Positions 8,593-16,404 of a stretch of DNA of 64,000 nucleotides are shown in pieces. Under the pieces are notes generated by a model. It ran no database searches and was not told the origin of the DNA. It saw only the letters and a program-made list of their open reading frames with translations. The translations under genes were made by a program, and so were the position numbers. The stretch comes from DATMRS01 sp035566015 (GTDB taxonomy: Bacteria > Pseudomonadota > Alphaproteobacteria > Sphingomonadales > Sphingomonadaceae), in NCBI GenBank assembly GCA_035566015.1, contig DATMRS010000005.1, positions 183,076-247,075 on the forward strand. Reading direction: 5' to 3'. How positions within the stretch are numbered: the first letter of the stretch is position 1; each line of letters begins with the position of its first letter.

Positions 8593-9644
8593 GACGTCTC
8601 TCCTTCCTCTCCGTTCTCGCCTTCATTCCCGCCGGACCCGTTTTCCCGGATCATCCGGCGGATCATCATTCGGCTGCGTACGCCGCCTGCATCGATGCCG
8701 AAGGCACGCAGTTTAAGGTCGGGATTGGCCTCGATCGCGCGCTGCTGCGCTTCGAGGATAGCCAGGTCTTCCTTGAACACCGTCGCCTGGATCGCCTTGG
8801 TCTGCGCGGTCCGTTCGGCATTGTCGATGTCGGTGTTGCGCGCCGCGCCCCAATAATAATGGGTCGTCGTCTCGGTCTCCGGCGTCATCGCGTCGATCAC
8901 GAAGCTGCGCACGGGATGGTTTTCCAGCGTCGCCCCCGCGCTCACCGGCGCGACGCCGACGTCGATCAGGACATTGCTCGGCGGCACGAAATAGCAGATC
9001 TGCCAGCGGTCGACATTGCCCGCGCCGGCGGCCGACCGATAGGCGGGTGCGGGCGGCACGTCCGCCATCCAGCGCTCGACGATCACGCGGCCGTTTTCAG
9101 TGCGGGTGTTGATCGGTGGCGCGGTCATCAGTTCGGGCTGGCCGATCGACTTTTCATGCACATAGGCTTCGTGCGTGAGGTCCATCAGATTGTCGATCAG
9201 CAGCCGATAATCGCAGCGCACATGATAGGTGTCGCCATCGACGATCCAATCGGGCCCCTCGCACATCCAGAAATCGGGCAGCAGCGCCGCGTCCGCCTTT
9301 TCCTTCTCACCAATCCATACCCAGATGAAACCATAGCGTTCGATCACCGGATAGCTTTGCGTGCAGATTGATCGGTTGACCGGATCGGTGCGGATAGGCA
9401 TCTCCGCCGCCCGACCCTCGCTGTCGATCAGCAGGCCATGATAGCGGCAGCGAATATTGTCGCCTTCCTTGATCCCCATGCTCAGCGGCAACAGCCGGTG
9501 CGGGCAGGCGTCGCGCATCGCCGCAATCGATCCGTCCTGCCTGCGATAGATCAGGATCGGTTCGTTGCAGACCGTCCTGCTATAGGGCTCCGGGCCGACG
9601 TCGCGCGCCCAGGCGATCACATACCATTGATTACGAACGAACAT
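8589..9644 (-). CDS. Rieske non-haem iron oxygenase, vanillate O-demethylase/LigXa-like
   Basis: The 351-residue product has a Rieske [2Fe-2S] site (C47-P-H49 and C66-R-Y-H69) and the mononuclear iron motif in NLMDLTHEAYVH (H158, H163), the arrangement seen in vanillate demethylase oxygenases. The ATG at 9644 is preferred over an upstream alternative because GGAGAGAG sits 8 bases before it and homologues begin MFVRNQWYV. These oxygenases accept electrons from a separate reductase and ferredoxin; none is encoded nearby, so a partner elsewhere is needed. Lying between a LigB-type dioxygenase and an amidohydrolase, it probably demethylates or hydroxylates an aryl ring to give the catechol that the dioxygenase opens. 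Substrate not proven. Confidence 0.9.
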   Translation of the reverse strand: MFVRNQWYVIAWARDVGPEPYSRTVCNEPILIYRRQDGSIAAMRDACPHRLLPLSMGIKEGDNIRCRYHGLLIDSEGRAAEMPIRTDPVNRSICTQSYPVIERYGFIWVWIGEKEKADAALLPDFWMCEGPDWIVDGDTYHVRCDYRLLIDNLMDLTHEAYVHEKSIGQPELMTAPPINTRTENGRVIVERWMADVPPAPAYRSAAGAGNVDRWQICYFVPPSNVLIDVGVAPVSAGATLENHPVRSFVIDAMTPETETTTHYYWGAARNTDIDNAERTAQTKAIQATVFKEDLAILEAQQRAIEANPDLKLRAFGIDAGGVRSRMMIRRMIRENGSGGNEGENGEEGETS

Positions 9645-9679
9645 GCTTACTCTCTCCACGCGCGCGGGCGCCAGGCGGC

Positions 9680-10690
9680 TCACGCCGCGCCGCCATCTGC
9701 GGCCCAGACCGCGAAGGCCGCGCCGACGCCGGTGCCGGCGGCCGTGCGGTACAGCGGAAAATAATCGATCCAGCGCATCGGCAGATGATCGACCGCGCCG
9801 GCTGTCACCACCCAGTTCAGGATTTCGGACGATCCCGACATCAGCGCGCCCGCCGGCAAATTACGCAGCAGATCGGCCTTCTCGGCCGAAAAGCCCTCGA
9901 TCACTCGCCGGTCGAGCGCCTCATCGACGATGAAATGGCTGAGCCCGCCCGATGCGACGACGGCGACTCGCTCCTCGCCCGCGCTCGCTCCGATAGCCTC
10001 GCGCAGCGCGCGGCCGAGATCGTGGCATCGCGTGGCGGTCGGTACGTTGGGCGGATAATAGGTGTTCACGAGGATCGGCACGACCGGAATCTGCCGCTCG
10101 CCCAGCAATCGTTTGACGACGAAGCCGAAGGCATGGCCGAAGCCAGCGCGGTGCGGATCGACCACCTTCGCCGATGTCGCGACATCGATATGGCGCGCCA
10201 TCAGCCCTTCGATCAGCATCCGCGCGAAATCGGGCGCGCCGGGGAAGCTGTGGACCGCGTCCATGGCATAGCCGTGGCCCATCGATCGTGCCCAGTCGGG
10301 ATAGCTTTCGTCGCCCCAGCGATCGTGGGTGACAACCTCGTCGCCGAAGAAGATCGAGAAGACGGGCATGTTCTCGGGGCCGAAAAGCTCCGACTGATCG
10401 TCGCCGACGATCAGCAGGATATCGGGCGCAATCCGTTCGATCTCCGCCTTCACGCGGTCGAGCGCGGCCTGGCACCTGTCCGATGCTGCCTCCAGCGCCT
10501 CGGGTGTGATCCGATCCGCATAGCGAGGGCCGTTCTTCTCCAGCAGCGTGTCGTAGCTGATCCAGGTCCCGTCGGATTGGTTGAGTCGCGGATTTTTCAA
10601 GTCGTCGGCGGCGCGATGAATCCAGTCCTCGCTGCCTAGCGTGAGCATCGGCGTGTGAGATGTGCCAATACCCATAACAATTCTAGCCAT
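9680..10690 (-). CDS. LigB-type class III extradiol dioxygenase
   Basis: The 336-residue protein starts MARIVMGIGTSHTPML, with H12 matching the first iron ligand of LigB. GGLSHF (H252) matches the catalytic His and SGSSEILNWVV (E289) the Glu ligand. Where LigB and MhpB have the Asp-His pair supplying the second His ligand, this protein reads GDDQSELF, so Q99 aligns with that His. I believe this variant recurs in a subfamily annotated as extradiol enzymes, so activity should not be assumed. Other in-frame starts exist at 10705 (AAAGGG close by) and 10720; 10690 was chosen because homologues begin with this Met. First gene of the operon with the Rieske oxygenase and the amidohydrolase. Expected reaction: meta-cleavage of a substituted catechol or gallate-like ring. 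Confidence 0.85.
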   Translation of the reverse strand: MARIVMGIGTSHTPMLTLGSEDWIHRAADDLKNPRLNQSDGTWISYDTLLEKNGPRYADRITPEALEAASDRCQAALDRVKAEIERIAPDILLIVGDDQSELFGPENMPVFSIFFGDEVVTHDRWGDESYPDWARSMGHGYAMDAVHSFPGAPDFARMLIEGLMARHIDVATSAKVVDPHRAGFGHAFGFVVKRLLGERQIPVVPILVNTYYPPNVPTATRCHDLGRALREAIGASAGEERVAVVASGGLSHFIVDEALDRRVIEGFSAEKADLLRNLPAGALMSGSSEILNWVVTAGAVDHLPMRWIDYFPLYRTAAGTGVGAAFAVWAADGGAA

Positions 10691-10711
10691 AAGGCATTTA
10701 TCCATGACCCT

Positions 10712-10726
10712 TTGACTCACGCGTCA
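10712..10726. promoter_or_regulatory. Inverted repeat overlapping the LigB-operon leader
   Basis: TTGAC-TCACG-CGTCAA holds 5-bp arms TTGAC (10712-10716) and GTCAA (10722-10726), about 22-36 bases before the LigB-like start and close to its ribosome site. It could be an operator or simply part of the leader. Evidence is the symmetry alone. Confidence 0.3.
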
Positions 10727-10883
10727 AGAGCGCGGAGCAGACGTGCCAACAAAGCCTGTACGATAGCGTAAGGATATATAGTACAGAGGACGGGTACTTT
10801 ATGCCCGCTATAGGGGAATAATCTCTTGCCTTAGCTGTCGTTCATCTTCTTCACGGAACGAAGGTGGGCTGTGAGGCCGAGCC

Positions 10884-10903
10884 TGTCTATTACAAAATTG
10901 CTC
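10884..10903 (+). promoter_or_regulatory. Shared 20-bp element, copy 2 (upstream of the LigB operon)
   Basis: TGTCTATTACAAAATTGCTC lies about 190 bases before the LigB-like start, in the 243-base gap behind the MATE gene. It matches copy 1 at 17 of 20 positions and keeps the CAA-N2-TTG core. The last eleven bases are identical to copy 3 at 16330-16349 (opposite strand). The same gap also contains AT-rich sequence around 10765-10810 suited to a promoter. Confidence 0.5.
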
Positions 10904-10933
10904 TTTCCCCATACGGAATGAGCATAGGTGCCG

Positions 10934-12307
10934 TCACGCCGTTGCCGCGACGAGCGAGCGTCGCCACGGCCCGCGAAGAAACCAGACGACGCACAGGATC
11001 GCGGCCGCGCCGTTCGCGATCGGGTAGCTCCACCAGATGCCGAGAATGCCCATCGGTGTCGCCAGTGCCAGAAACCACGCGGAGGGAAGCTGGAATAGCC
11101 ACTGCATGGCGATCGAAATCGTCATCGATTGGCGCGTGCTGCCCGCCCCGCGGAACGTGCCGAGCAGCACCTGCGGCACGGTGAGCAGCCCGAGGAAGGG
11201 GCAATAAATGTAGGCGAAGGTGCTCGCGCCCCGGATCACTTCGGGCTCGCCGGGCGCAAGTGCGGCCATGATGAAGGGGACGAACGGCAGGAGGATCAGC
11301 CCGACGGCGGTCAGGCCGAAGAAGCCGAGCCAGGTGGCGAGGCGGCTGGCCGCCTGGGCGCGGTCCATATGCCCTGCGCCGATATTCTGGCCGACGACGG
11401 TCGCGGTGGCAATCGACAGCCCGATCATTGGCGTGAACCAGAAGGTGAGCAGCCGCGTGCCGACGCCGTAGGAGGCGAGGCCCACCGTTCCGAAGCTCGC
11501 GGCGAGCGACATCAGCAGCAGCGAACTGAAGGTACGGATCGCCTGTTCAATCGATGCGGGGAGGCCGATGCCGAGCGCGAGGCGAATATGCGCGGGATCT
11601 GGCCTGAAATGGCGCGCATGGAGGTGGAGCGCCGAACGGCCACCGAGGAGGTGATGCAGTACCACCAGCAAGGCCACGGTTTGCGCGATCACCGTCGCCA
11701 TCGCCGCGCCGACCACGCCGAACGCCGGAAGCGGGCCGATCCCGAATATGAGCAGCGGATCGAGCAGCGCGTTCAGCACCACGCTGCTGATCTGGACGGC
11801 CATTGCGAAGCGGACTTCGCCGACGGCTTGCAACATCGCCTGCGTCGCCATGAAGCCGAACATCGGCACCATGGCGATATAGCGAACGTCGAGATAGTGG
11901 CTGGCGAGCATACGGATATTAGGCTCGACCCCGATCAGGTGGAGCAAAGTCGTCGCACTGCTCGCACCGATCAGGGTAAAGGCGAGCGCCATCATGCCGA
12001 CCATCAGCAGGGTCTGCGCCGCGACATGATCCAGCGTATCCAGCCGCCCGGCGCCGGCATTCTGCGCGATGAGCACCGCGCCCGCGACCGAAAGCCCGCT
12101 GCCGAGCGAGATCAGTACGCTGAACAGCGGCCCGCTGGCCGCCACGGCGGCGATCGCCGCCTCGCCGAGTTGGCCGACCCACAGCGCGTTGACGATGTCA
12201 TAGGTCGACTGGAACAGGTTGGAGAGCGCAATGGGAACCGCCACCCGGATGAGGATGCCCAATAACGGGCCCTCGGTCATGGTGACGTGCGCCCCTTTAT
12301 CCCCCAT
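10934..12307 (-). CDS. MATE-family efflux transporter
   Basis: A 457-residue integral membrane protein with the two-fold repeat of 12 helices typical of MATE exporters (start MTEGPLLGILIRVAVPIALSNLFQ; second half near LALGIGLPASIEQAIRTF). MATE proteins extrude drugs or metabolites in exchange for Na+ or H+. The ATG has AAAGGGA at a normal distance. It lies 26 bases behind the GlcD-like flavoprotein gene on the same strand, so the two are probably cotranscribed. Exporting a toxic phenolic intermediate would fit the context, but this is only inferred. Confidence 0.9.
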   Translation of the reverse strand: MGDKGAHVTMTEGPLLGILIRVAVPIALSNLFQSTYDIVNALWVGQLGEAAIAAVAASGPLFSVLISLGSGLSVAGAVLIAQNAGAGRLDTLDHVAAQTLLMVGMMALAFTLIGASSATTLLHLIGVEPNIRMLASHYLDVRYIAMVPMFGFMATQAMLQAVGEVRFAMAVQISSVVLNALLDPLLIFGIGPLPAFGVVGAAMATVIAQTVALLVVLHHLLGGRSALHLHARHFRPDPAHIRLALGIGLPASIEQAIRTFSSLLLMSLAASFGTVGLASYGVGTRLLTFWFTPMIGLSIATATVVGQNIGAGHMDRAQAASRLATWLGFFGLTAVGLILLPFVPFIMAALAPGEPEVIRGASTFAYIYCPFLGLLTVPQVLLGTFRGAGSTRQSMTISIAMQWLFQLPSAWFLALATPMGILGIWWSYPIANGAAAILCVVWFLRGPWRRSLVAATA

Positions 12308-12333
12308 CGCGATCCCTTTCCCCGAACGAACGG

Positions 12334-13755
12334 TCAGATCACCTTGCCGGGATTGAGGATGTCGTTGGGGTCAAGGCAGCTTTTGATCCGCCGCATCAGC
12401 ATCAGCTCGGCGGGTGAGCGGGAGTGGTGCAGGAACTCGCGCTTCAGTGAGCCGATCCCATGTTCGGCCGAGATCGATCCGCCCCACTGGCCGACAGCGG
12501 CGTAGACGGTTTCCTCTATCTCATGGACGGGCACCACGTCGCGCGGCAATCGGGCCGACAGATGCAGGTTGGAATCGGCGAGGTGGCCGAAAAAGACGGT
12601 CTGCATGTCCGGCCAGCGCGACGTCAGCAATTCGCGGGCGAAAGGCACGAAATCGCCGATCCTGCTCGCCGGCAGGCTGATGTCGAAGCCGATCTGTGGC
12701 CAGTAGACCTTGGGCCATTCGCCGGGGCAGTCGCGGATCGCCCAGATTTCCTTCCGCTGCCTTTCGGACGATGCGATCACCGCGTCCTTGACGATGCCGC
12801 CTTCCAGAAGCCCGGCGATCACTTCCTCGAAATAGGCGCCATCGCGTTCGGCATCAGCGCCCAGTGTTTCGATCAGGACATAGAGGCCATGTTCGTCGGG
12901 GATCGGCTGTTGCCGGCCAAGTGCGGTCGTGCCGAGCCGATAGAAATCGGGCCACATCAGCTCGAACGCGCCGAGCGATCCGCCCAGCGCGCTGTTCACC
13001 TCGCGCAGCAAGCTGAGCGCGGCGGGAAAATCCTCCACCGCGACGAGCGCGGTGGCGATGCTGCGCGGTTTGGGGAACAGCCGCAGCACGAGCCGGGTGA
13101 TGACGCCCAGCGTCCCTTCGCTGCCGAGGAAGAGGTGCTTCAGGTCGTAGCCAGCATTGTTCTTTATCATCGTGTTGAGCGAGCTGATGATTGTGCCGTC
13201 CGCCAGCACCGCCTCCACGCCGAGGACGAGATCGCGCATCATCCCATAGCGCAGCACGCGATTGCCGCCGGCGTTGGTGGAGGCATTGCCTCCGACCTGC
13301 GCGGTGCCGCGCCCGCCGAGATCTAGCGGGAACAGGAAGCCCGCTTCGTCAGCAGCGTTCTGCACCGTTTCCAGCACCGTGCCGGCGAGAACGGTGATAG
13401 TCCGCCCCGCTTCATCGAGCGCCTCGACGCCGCGCATCCGTTCCATCGAGAGCAACAGCGCCGGCCGGTCGGCCAGCGCGCCCGCCGCCATGCCCGTCAG
13501 CCCCCCTTGCGGGACCACGGGATAGCGCGCCTCGTTGCAGAGCGCGAGAATGCGCGAAACCTGCTCGGTCGTGCGGGGATAGGCGACGCCCGGGAGATGG
13601 ATGGCCTCATCCATGACGTTCGTGAAGTCATGGACGTGGCGGGCGAAATCGGCCTCGTCGTGCCCCTTCACGATGTCGCCAAGCTCCTTTTTCAGGCGCT
13701 CGATCAGCAGCGCGCCTTCTTCGGGGCTCCGCACGTCTTGCGGTGCTTGCGCCAT
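12334..13755 (-). CDS. FAD-binding oxidoreductase, GlcD/D-lactate dehydrogenase-like
   Basis: 473 residues with an N-terminal FAD-binding type 4 domain (VVPQGGLTGMAAGAL near residue 85, then GGRGTAQVGGNASTNAGG) and the C-terminal FAD-oxidase domain carrying metal-binding motifs (FFGHLADSNLHL and ISAEHGIG). Family members oxidise 2-hydroxyacids such as glycolate, D-lactate or D-2-hydroxyglutarate. The second ATG (13755) is chosen because AGGAGGG abuts the first one. Glycolate oxidation to glyoxylate would link it to the malate synthase G, GlcG-like protein and glyoxylate-type reductase between 38 and 47 kb, but no GlcE/GlcF subunits are present, so a single-subunit 2-hydroxyacid dehydrogenase is more likely. 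Confidence 0.88.
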   Translation of the reverse strand: MAQAPQDVRSPEEGALLIERLKKELGDIVKGHDEADFARHVHDFTNVMDEAIHLPGVAYPRTTEQVSRILALCNEARYPVVPQGGLTGMAAGALADRPALLLSMERMRGVEALDEAGRTITVLAGTVLETVQNAADEAGFLFPLDLGGRGTAQVGGNASTNAGGNRVLRYGMMRDLVLGVEAVLADGTIISSLNTMIKNNAGYDLKHLFLGSEGTLGVITRLVLRLFPKPRSIATALVAVEDFPAALSLLREVNSALGGSLGAFELMWPDFYRLGTTALGRQQPIPDEHGLYVLIETLGADAERDGAYFEEVIAGLLEGGIVKDAVIASSERQRKEIWAIRDCPGEWPKVYWPQIGFDISLPASRIGDFVPFARELLTSRWPDMQTVFFGHLADSNLHLSARLPRDVVPVHEIEETVYAAVGQWGGSISAEHGIGSLKREFLHHSRSPAELMLMRRIKSCLDPNDILNPGKVI

Positions 13756-13904
13756 CCTCATCCCTCCTGATCTGATAAAGCGGCCCCTATAGCGATGCCG
13801 ACGCGCTCTGGCGATGCCGCGTCACGGCACCGGCGGGCTATCGCTTGCCCTCATTTTGTTGCACAATCATCGAATCTATTCGTGCCCCACAAGAAGAGGA
13901 TGCA

Positions 13905-14630
13905 ATGAGCGACGATTCCGGAACGGCGGCCCTCCTCGGCCGTATCGAGGCGCTGGAGCAACAGCTTGGGATATTGCAGGACGTGCAGGCGGTTCGCACG
14001 CTCCAGTTCAAATATGGCTATTACATGGATAAAGGGCTGTACGACGAAGTCGTGGACCTATTTGCCGAAGAGGGCGAGCTGCATTTCATGGGCGGCATCT
14101 TCCGCGGCAAGGCAGGATTGCGCCGGCTGTATTGCGATCGCCTGCGCCGGTCCTTCACCGAGGGGAATAACGGGCCGATCTATGGCTTGCTCGCCGATCA
14201 TATGCAGTTGCAGGATATCGTCGATGTCGCACCCGATCGGCGGTCGGCCAAGGGGCGCTTCCGCGCCTTCCTCCAAGGCGGCAGCCATGTCAGCAAGCCG
14301 AATATCAATGCTCATCTGCCGCTACAATGGTGGGAAGCAGGCGTCTATGAGAATGATTATGTGAAGGAAGACGGCGTCTGGAAGATCAAGACGCTCGACT
14401 ACCACATGTTCTGGCAGGCCGATTACGAAAAGGGTTGGGCGCACAGCGTACCCTATAGCGGCGCCTTCTTCGAAAAGACTTTCCCTGAAAATCCGGGCGG
14501 TCCGGATGAATTGACCGAACGACAGGCTGACTTCTGGCCGCAGACACCGGTCGTGCCCTTCCATTATCCGCATCCGGTGACGGGTGTCGCATGGGATGCG
14601 ACGCGCACCGACGGCCTGAAGAAGGATTGA
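13905..14630 (+). CDS. SnoaL-like (NTF2-fold) protein
   Basis: 241 residues. The ATG is set by AGAAGAGG 6 bases upstream; an earlier in-frame Met lacks one. A short coiled-coil-like N-terminus (IEALEQQLGILQDVQAVR) leads into the SnoaL-like domain (about 25-170: LQFKYGYYMDKGLYDEVVDLF, then ELHFMGGIFRGKAG). The cone-shaped NTF2 fold is used by small hydratases, cyclases and isomerases, and by non-enzymes. It is clearly paralogous to the product at 36061-36756, sharing the order of these motifs and the Pro-rich tail ending VPFHYPHPVTGVAW. It lies 3 bases before the TPP enzyme gene, so the two are translated together. Catalytic role unknown. Confidence 0.85.
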   Translation: MSDDSGTAALLGRIEALEQQLGILQDVQAVRTLQFKYGYYMDKGLYDEVVDLFAEEGELHFMGGIFRGKAGLRRLYCDRLRRSFTEGNNGPIYGLLADHMQLQDIVDVAPDRRSAKGRFRAFLQGGSHVSKPNINAHLPLQWWEAGVYENDYVKEDGVWKIKTLDYHMFWQADYEKGWAHSVPYSGAFFEKTFPENPGGPDELTERQADFWPQTPVVPFHYPHPVTGVAWDATRTDGLKKD

Positions 14631-14633
14631 GCC

Positions 14634-16298
14634 ATGGCATTGGTAACGGGCGGAGAATTACTGGTTCGGACGCTACGCCGCGCGGGCGTGGAGACGCTGT
14701 TCGGCCTGCACGGCGCGCATATCGACAGCATCTTCCAATCCTGCGTCGATCATGGCCTGCCGATCGTCGACACGCGCCATGAGGTCGCCGCCGGTCACGC
14801 CGCGGAGGGCTATGCGCGGGCGAATGATCGGCTCGGGGTTGCACTGGTCACGGCGGGGCCGGGCTTCACCAACGTCGTGACGTCGCTGGCGAACGCCTAT
14901 CTCGATCGCACCCCCGTCCTCTATATCAGCGGCGCGGCAGGCCTGGCGCAGGCAGACACCAATACGTTGCAGGCGGGGATCGATCAGGTGGCGGTCGCCC
15001 GGCCGATCACGAAATGGGCGCACCAGATCACCGTCACGGCGGATATTCCGCGCCTCATCGCGCAGGCGGTGCGCATGGCGACATCGGGGCCGGCGGGGCC
15101 GGTGCTCATCGACATCCCTTCCGACATATTGGGCGCGCGCATCGAGGAAGAGTCGGTGGCAATCCCCGACATCGTGCCGGCGATTCCGGCCGCCCCCGAC
15201 CGCGACGCGATCGAGCAGGCGTTGGAGCGGATGCGCGCGGCGGAGCGGCCGGTCATCATGCTCGGCAGCGGCCTTCGCCCGCGCGCGGCCGATGCGATCC
15301 GCATACTGGCCGAGACGATCGGCGCGCCCGTCTTTTCTGATTTCGCGGCGCATGGCCTACTGCCGAGCGATCATCCGCTCTATGGCGGCACCTTCCACAA
15401 GATGAGCGATCTCGACGCTGGGGGCGGGCGGCCCGACATTCTCCTCGCGCTCGGCGTGCGCTTCGGCCTGTTTACCTTGGGGACGAGCGATCTGGTGGTG
15501 CCGCACGCCGCCGAAATCATCCATGTCGACGTCGATCCGCGTGAGCTGGGCCGGGTGCGGGCCACCGCGTTGGGAATCGTCGCGGATGCGAGCGCGGCGG
15601 CGGCGGCATTCGCCGATGCGGCCGCCGACAAAGCGTGGCCGGATCGATCGGCATGGCAACAAACCGTCACCGACGCCAAGGCTGCGCGCGCCGAAACGCG
15701 GCAGGCCGATCTCGCGAGGGAGGAGGCGCCCATCCATCCGATGCAGGCGGTGGAGGCGATCGTCGGCGCGATCACGCCCGAGACGCTGGTCGTGGGCGAC
15801 GGGGCTGAAGCCTATCACTGGCTGAATGAGGTTATCGCGCAGGTTCGACCGGCGAGCTATCTCACGCACGGATTCCTGGGCGCGGTCGGCTTCGGCATGG
15901 GGCTGGCGATCGGCGCGCAGGCTGGGGATCGGGCGCGTCCCGTGCTGTGCCTCGTCGGCGACGGCGCGGTCGGCTTCACCATAGCCGAGTTCGACACGAT
16001 GGTGCGGAACAATCTGCCGATCGTTGTCCTGGTGATGAATAATCGAAGCTGGGCCGCGTCGCAGCATTTCCAGGAGCTTGCGGTTGGGCCTAACCGGGTG
16101 ACGGGCACCCGTCTGGGGGACGCGCGCTATCACGACGTCGCGGCAGGATTCGGCTGCCGCGGGATTCTCGTTCGGGACATTGCGGCGTTGGCGCCGGCGA
16201 TCCGCGAGGCGCTCGCGGCCCGCCAGCCGACTTGCATCAACGTCGAGATCGATCTCACGCCCATCCCGCCCGAGCTGCATCTGCTGATGAAGCGATAG
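14634..16298 (+). CDS. Thiamine-pyrophosphate enzyme (acetolactate synthase/benzoylformate decarboxylase superfamily)
   Basis: 554 residues in three domains: the N-terminal PYR domain (residues ~5-170) with the catalytic Glu in RHEVAAGHAAEGYAR, a central domain (~190-320), and the C-terminal TPP-binding domain with GDGAVGFTIAEFDTMVRNN (about residues 440-460), the GDG-to-NN cofactor motif. Such enzymes decarboxylate 2-oxoacids or join two carbonyl compounds. In a cluster with a 4-cresol-dehydrogenase-like flavoprotein and an aldehyde dehydrogenase, an aryl-glyoxylate (benzoylformate-type) decarboxylase is one reasonable idea. Acetolactate synthase is unlikely, since no small regulatory subunit is nearby. 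The specific reaction cannot be settled from sequence. Confidence 0.85.
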   Translation: MALVTGGELLVRTLRRAGVETLFGLHGAHIDSIFQSCVDHGLPIVDTRHEVAAGHAAEGYARANDRLGVALVTAGPGFTNVVTSLANAYLDRTPVLYISGAAGLAQADTNTLQAGIDQVAVARPITKWAHQITVTADIPRLIAQAVRMATSGPAGPVLIDIPSDILGARIEEESVAIPDIVPAIPAAPDRDAIEQALERMRAAERPVIMLGSGLRPRAADAIRILAETIGAPVFSDFAAHGLLPSDHPLYGGTFHKMSDLDAGGGRPDILLALGVRFGLFTLGTSDLVVPHAAEIIHVDVDPRELGRVRATALGIVADASAAAAAFADAAADKAWPDRSAWQQTVTDAKAARAETRQADLAREEAPIHPMQAVEAIVGAITPETLVVGDGAEAYHWLNEVIAQVRPASYLTHGFLGAVGFGMGLAIGAQAGDRARPVLCLVGDGAVGFTIAEFDTMVRNNLPIVVLVMNNRSWAASQHFQELAVGPNRVTGTRLGDARYHDVAAGFGCRGILVRDIAALAPAIREALAARQPTCINVEIDLTPIPPELHLLMKR

Positions 16299-16320
16299 GA
16301 TGAAGATATTTCATCGATTT
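16299..16320 (+). terminator. Weak stem-loop after the TPP enzyme gene
   Basis: GATGAA (16299-16304) and TTCATC (16310-16315) pair with a 5-base loop, followed by GATTTT. The stem is short and AT-rich, so it may be a weak terminator or only local symmetry before the next promoter. Confidence 0.25.
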
Positions 16321-16329
16321 TACCGAGTA

Positions 16330-16366
16330 GAGCAATTTTGATGTAAAAGTTGCAAAATGAGGCAAC
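16330..16366 (-). promoter_or_regulatory. Shared 20-bp element, copy 3, with adjacent inverted repeat (before the flavoprotein gene)
   Basis: Read on the minus strand, 16349-16330 gives CTTTTACATCAAAATTGCTC. Its last eleven bases equal those of copy 2, again with the CAA-N2-TTG core; overall identity to copy 2 is 14 of 20. Overlapping it, GTTGC (16349-16353) and GCAAC (16362-16366) form an inverted repeat. The site lies 40-75 bases before the flavoprotein start, within the 106-base gap, where an activator would sit. Confidence 0.45.
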
Positions 16367-16404
16367 GTGGGTTAGCGCATCCTCTCCATAGCGTGAGGTG
16401 ATCG

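Noticed and set aside
14634..16298. Acetolactate synthase or glyoxylate carboligase for the TPP enzyme
   Set aside because: No regulatory subunit, no tartronate semialdehyde reductase or hydroxypyruvate isomerase adjacent; the context is aromatic side-chain oxidation. Left as superfamily only.
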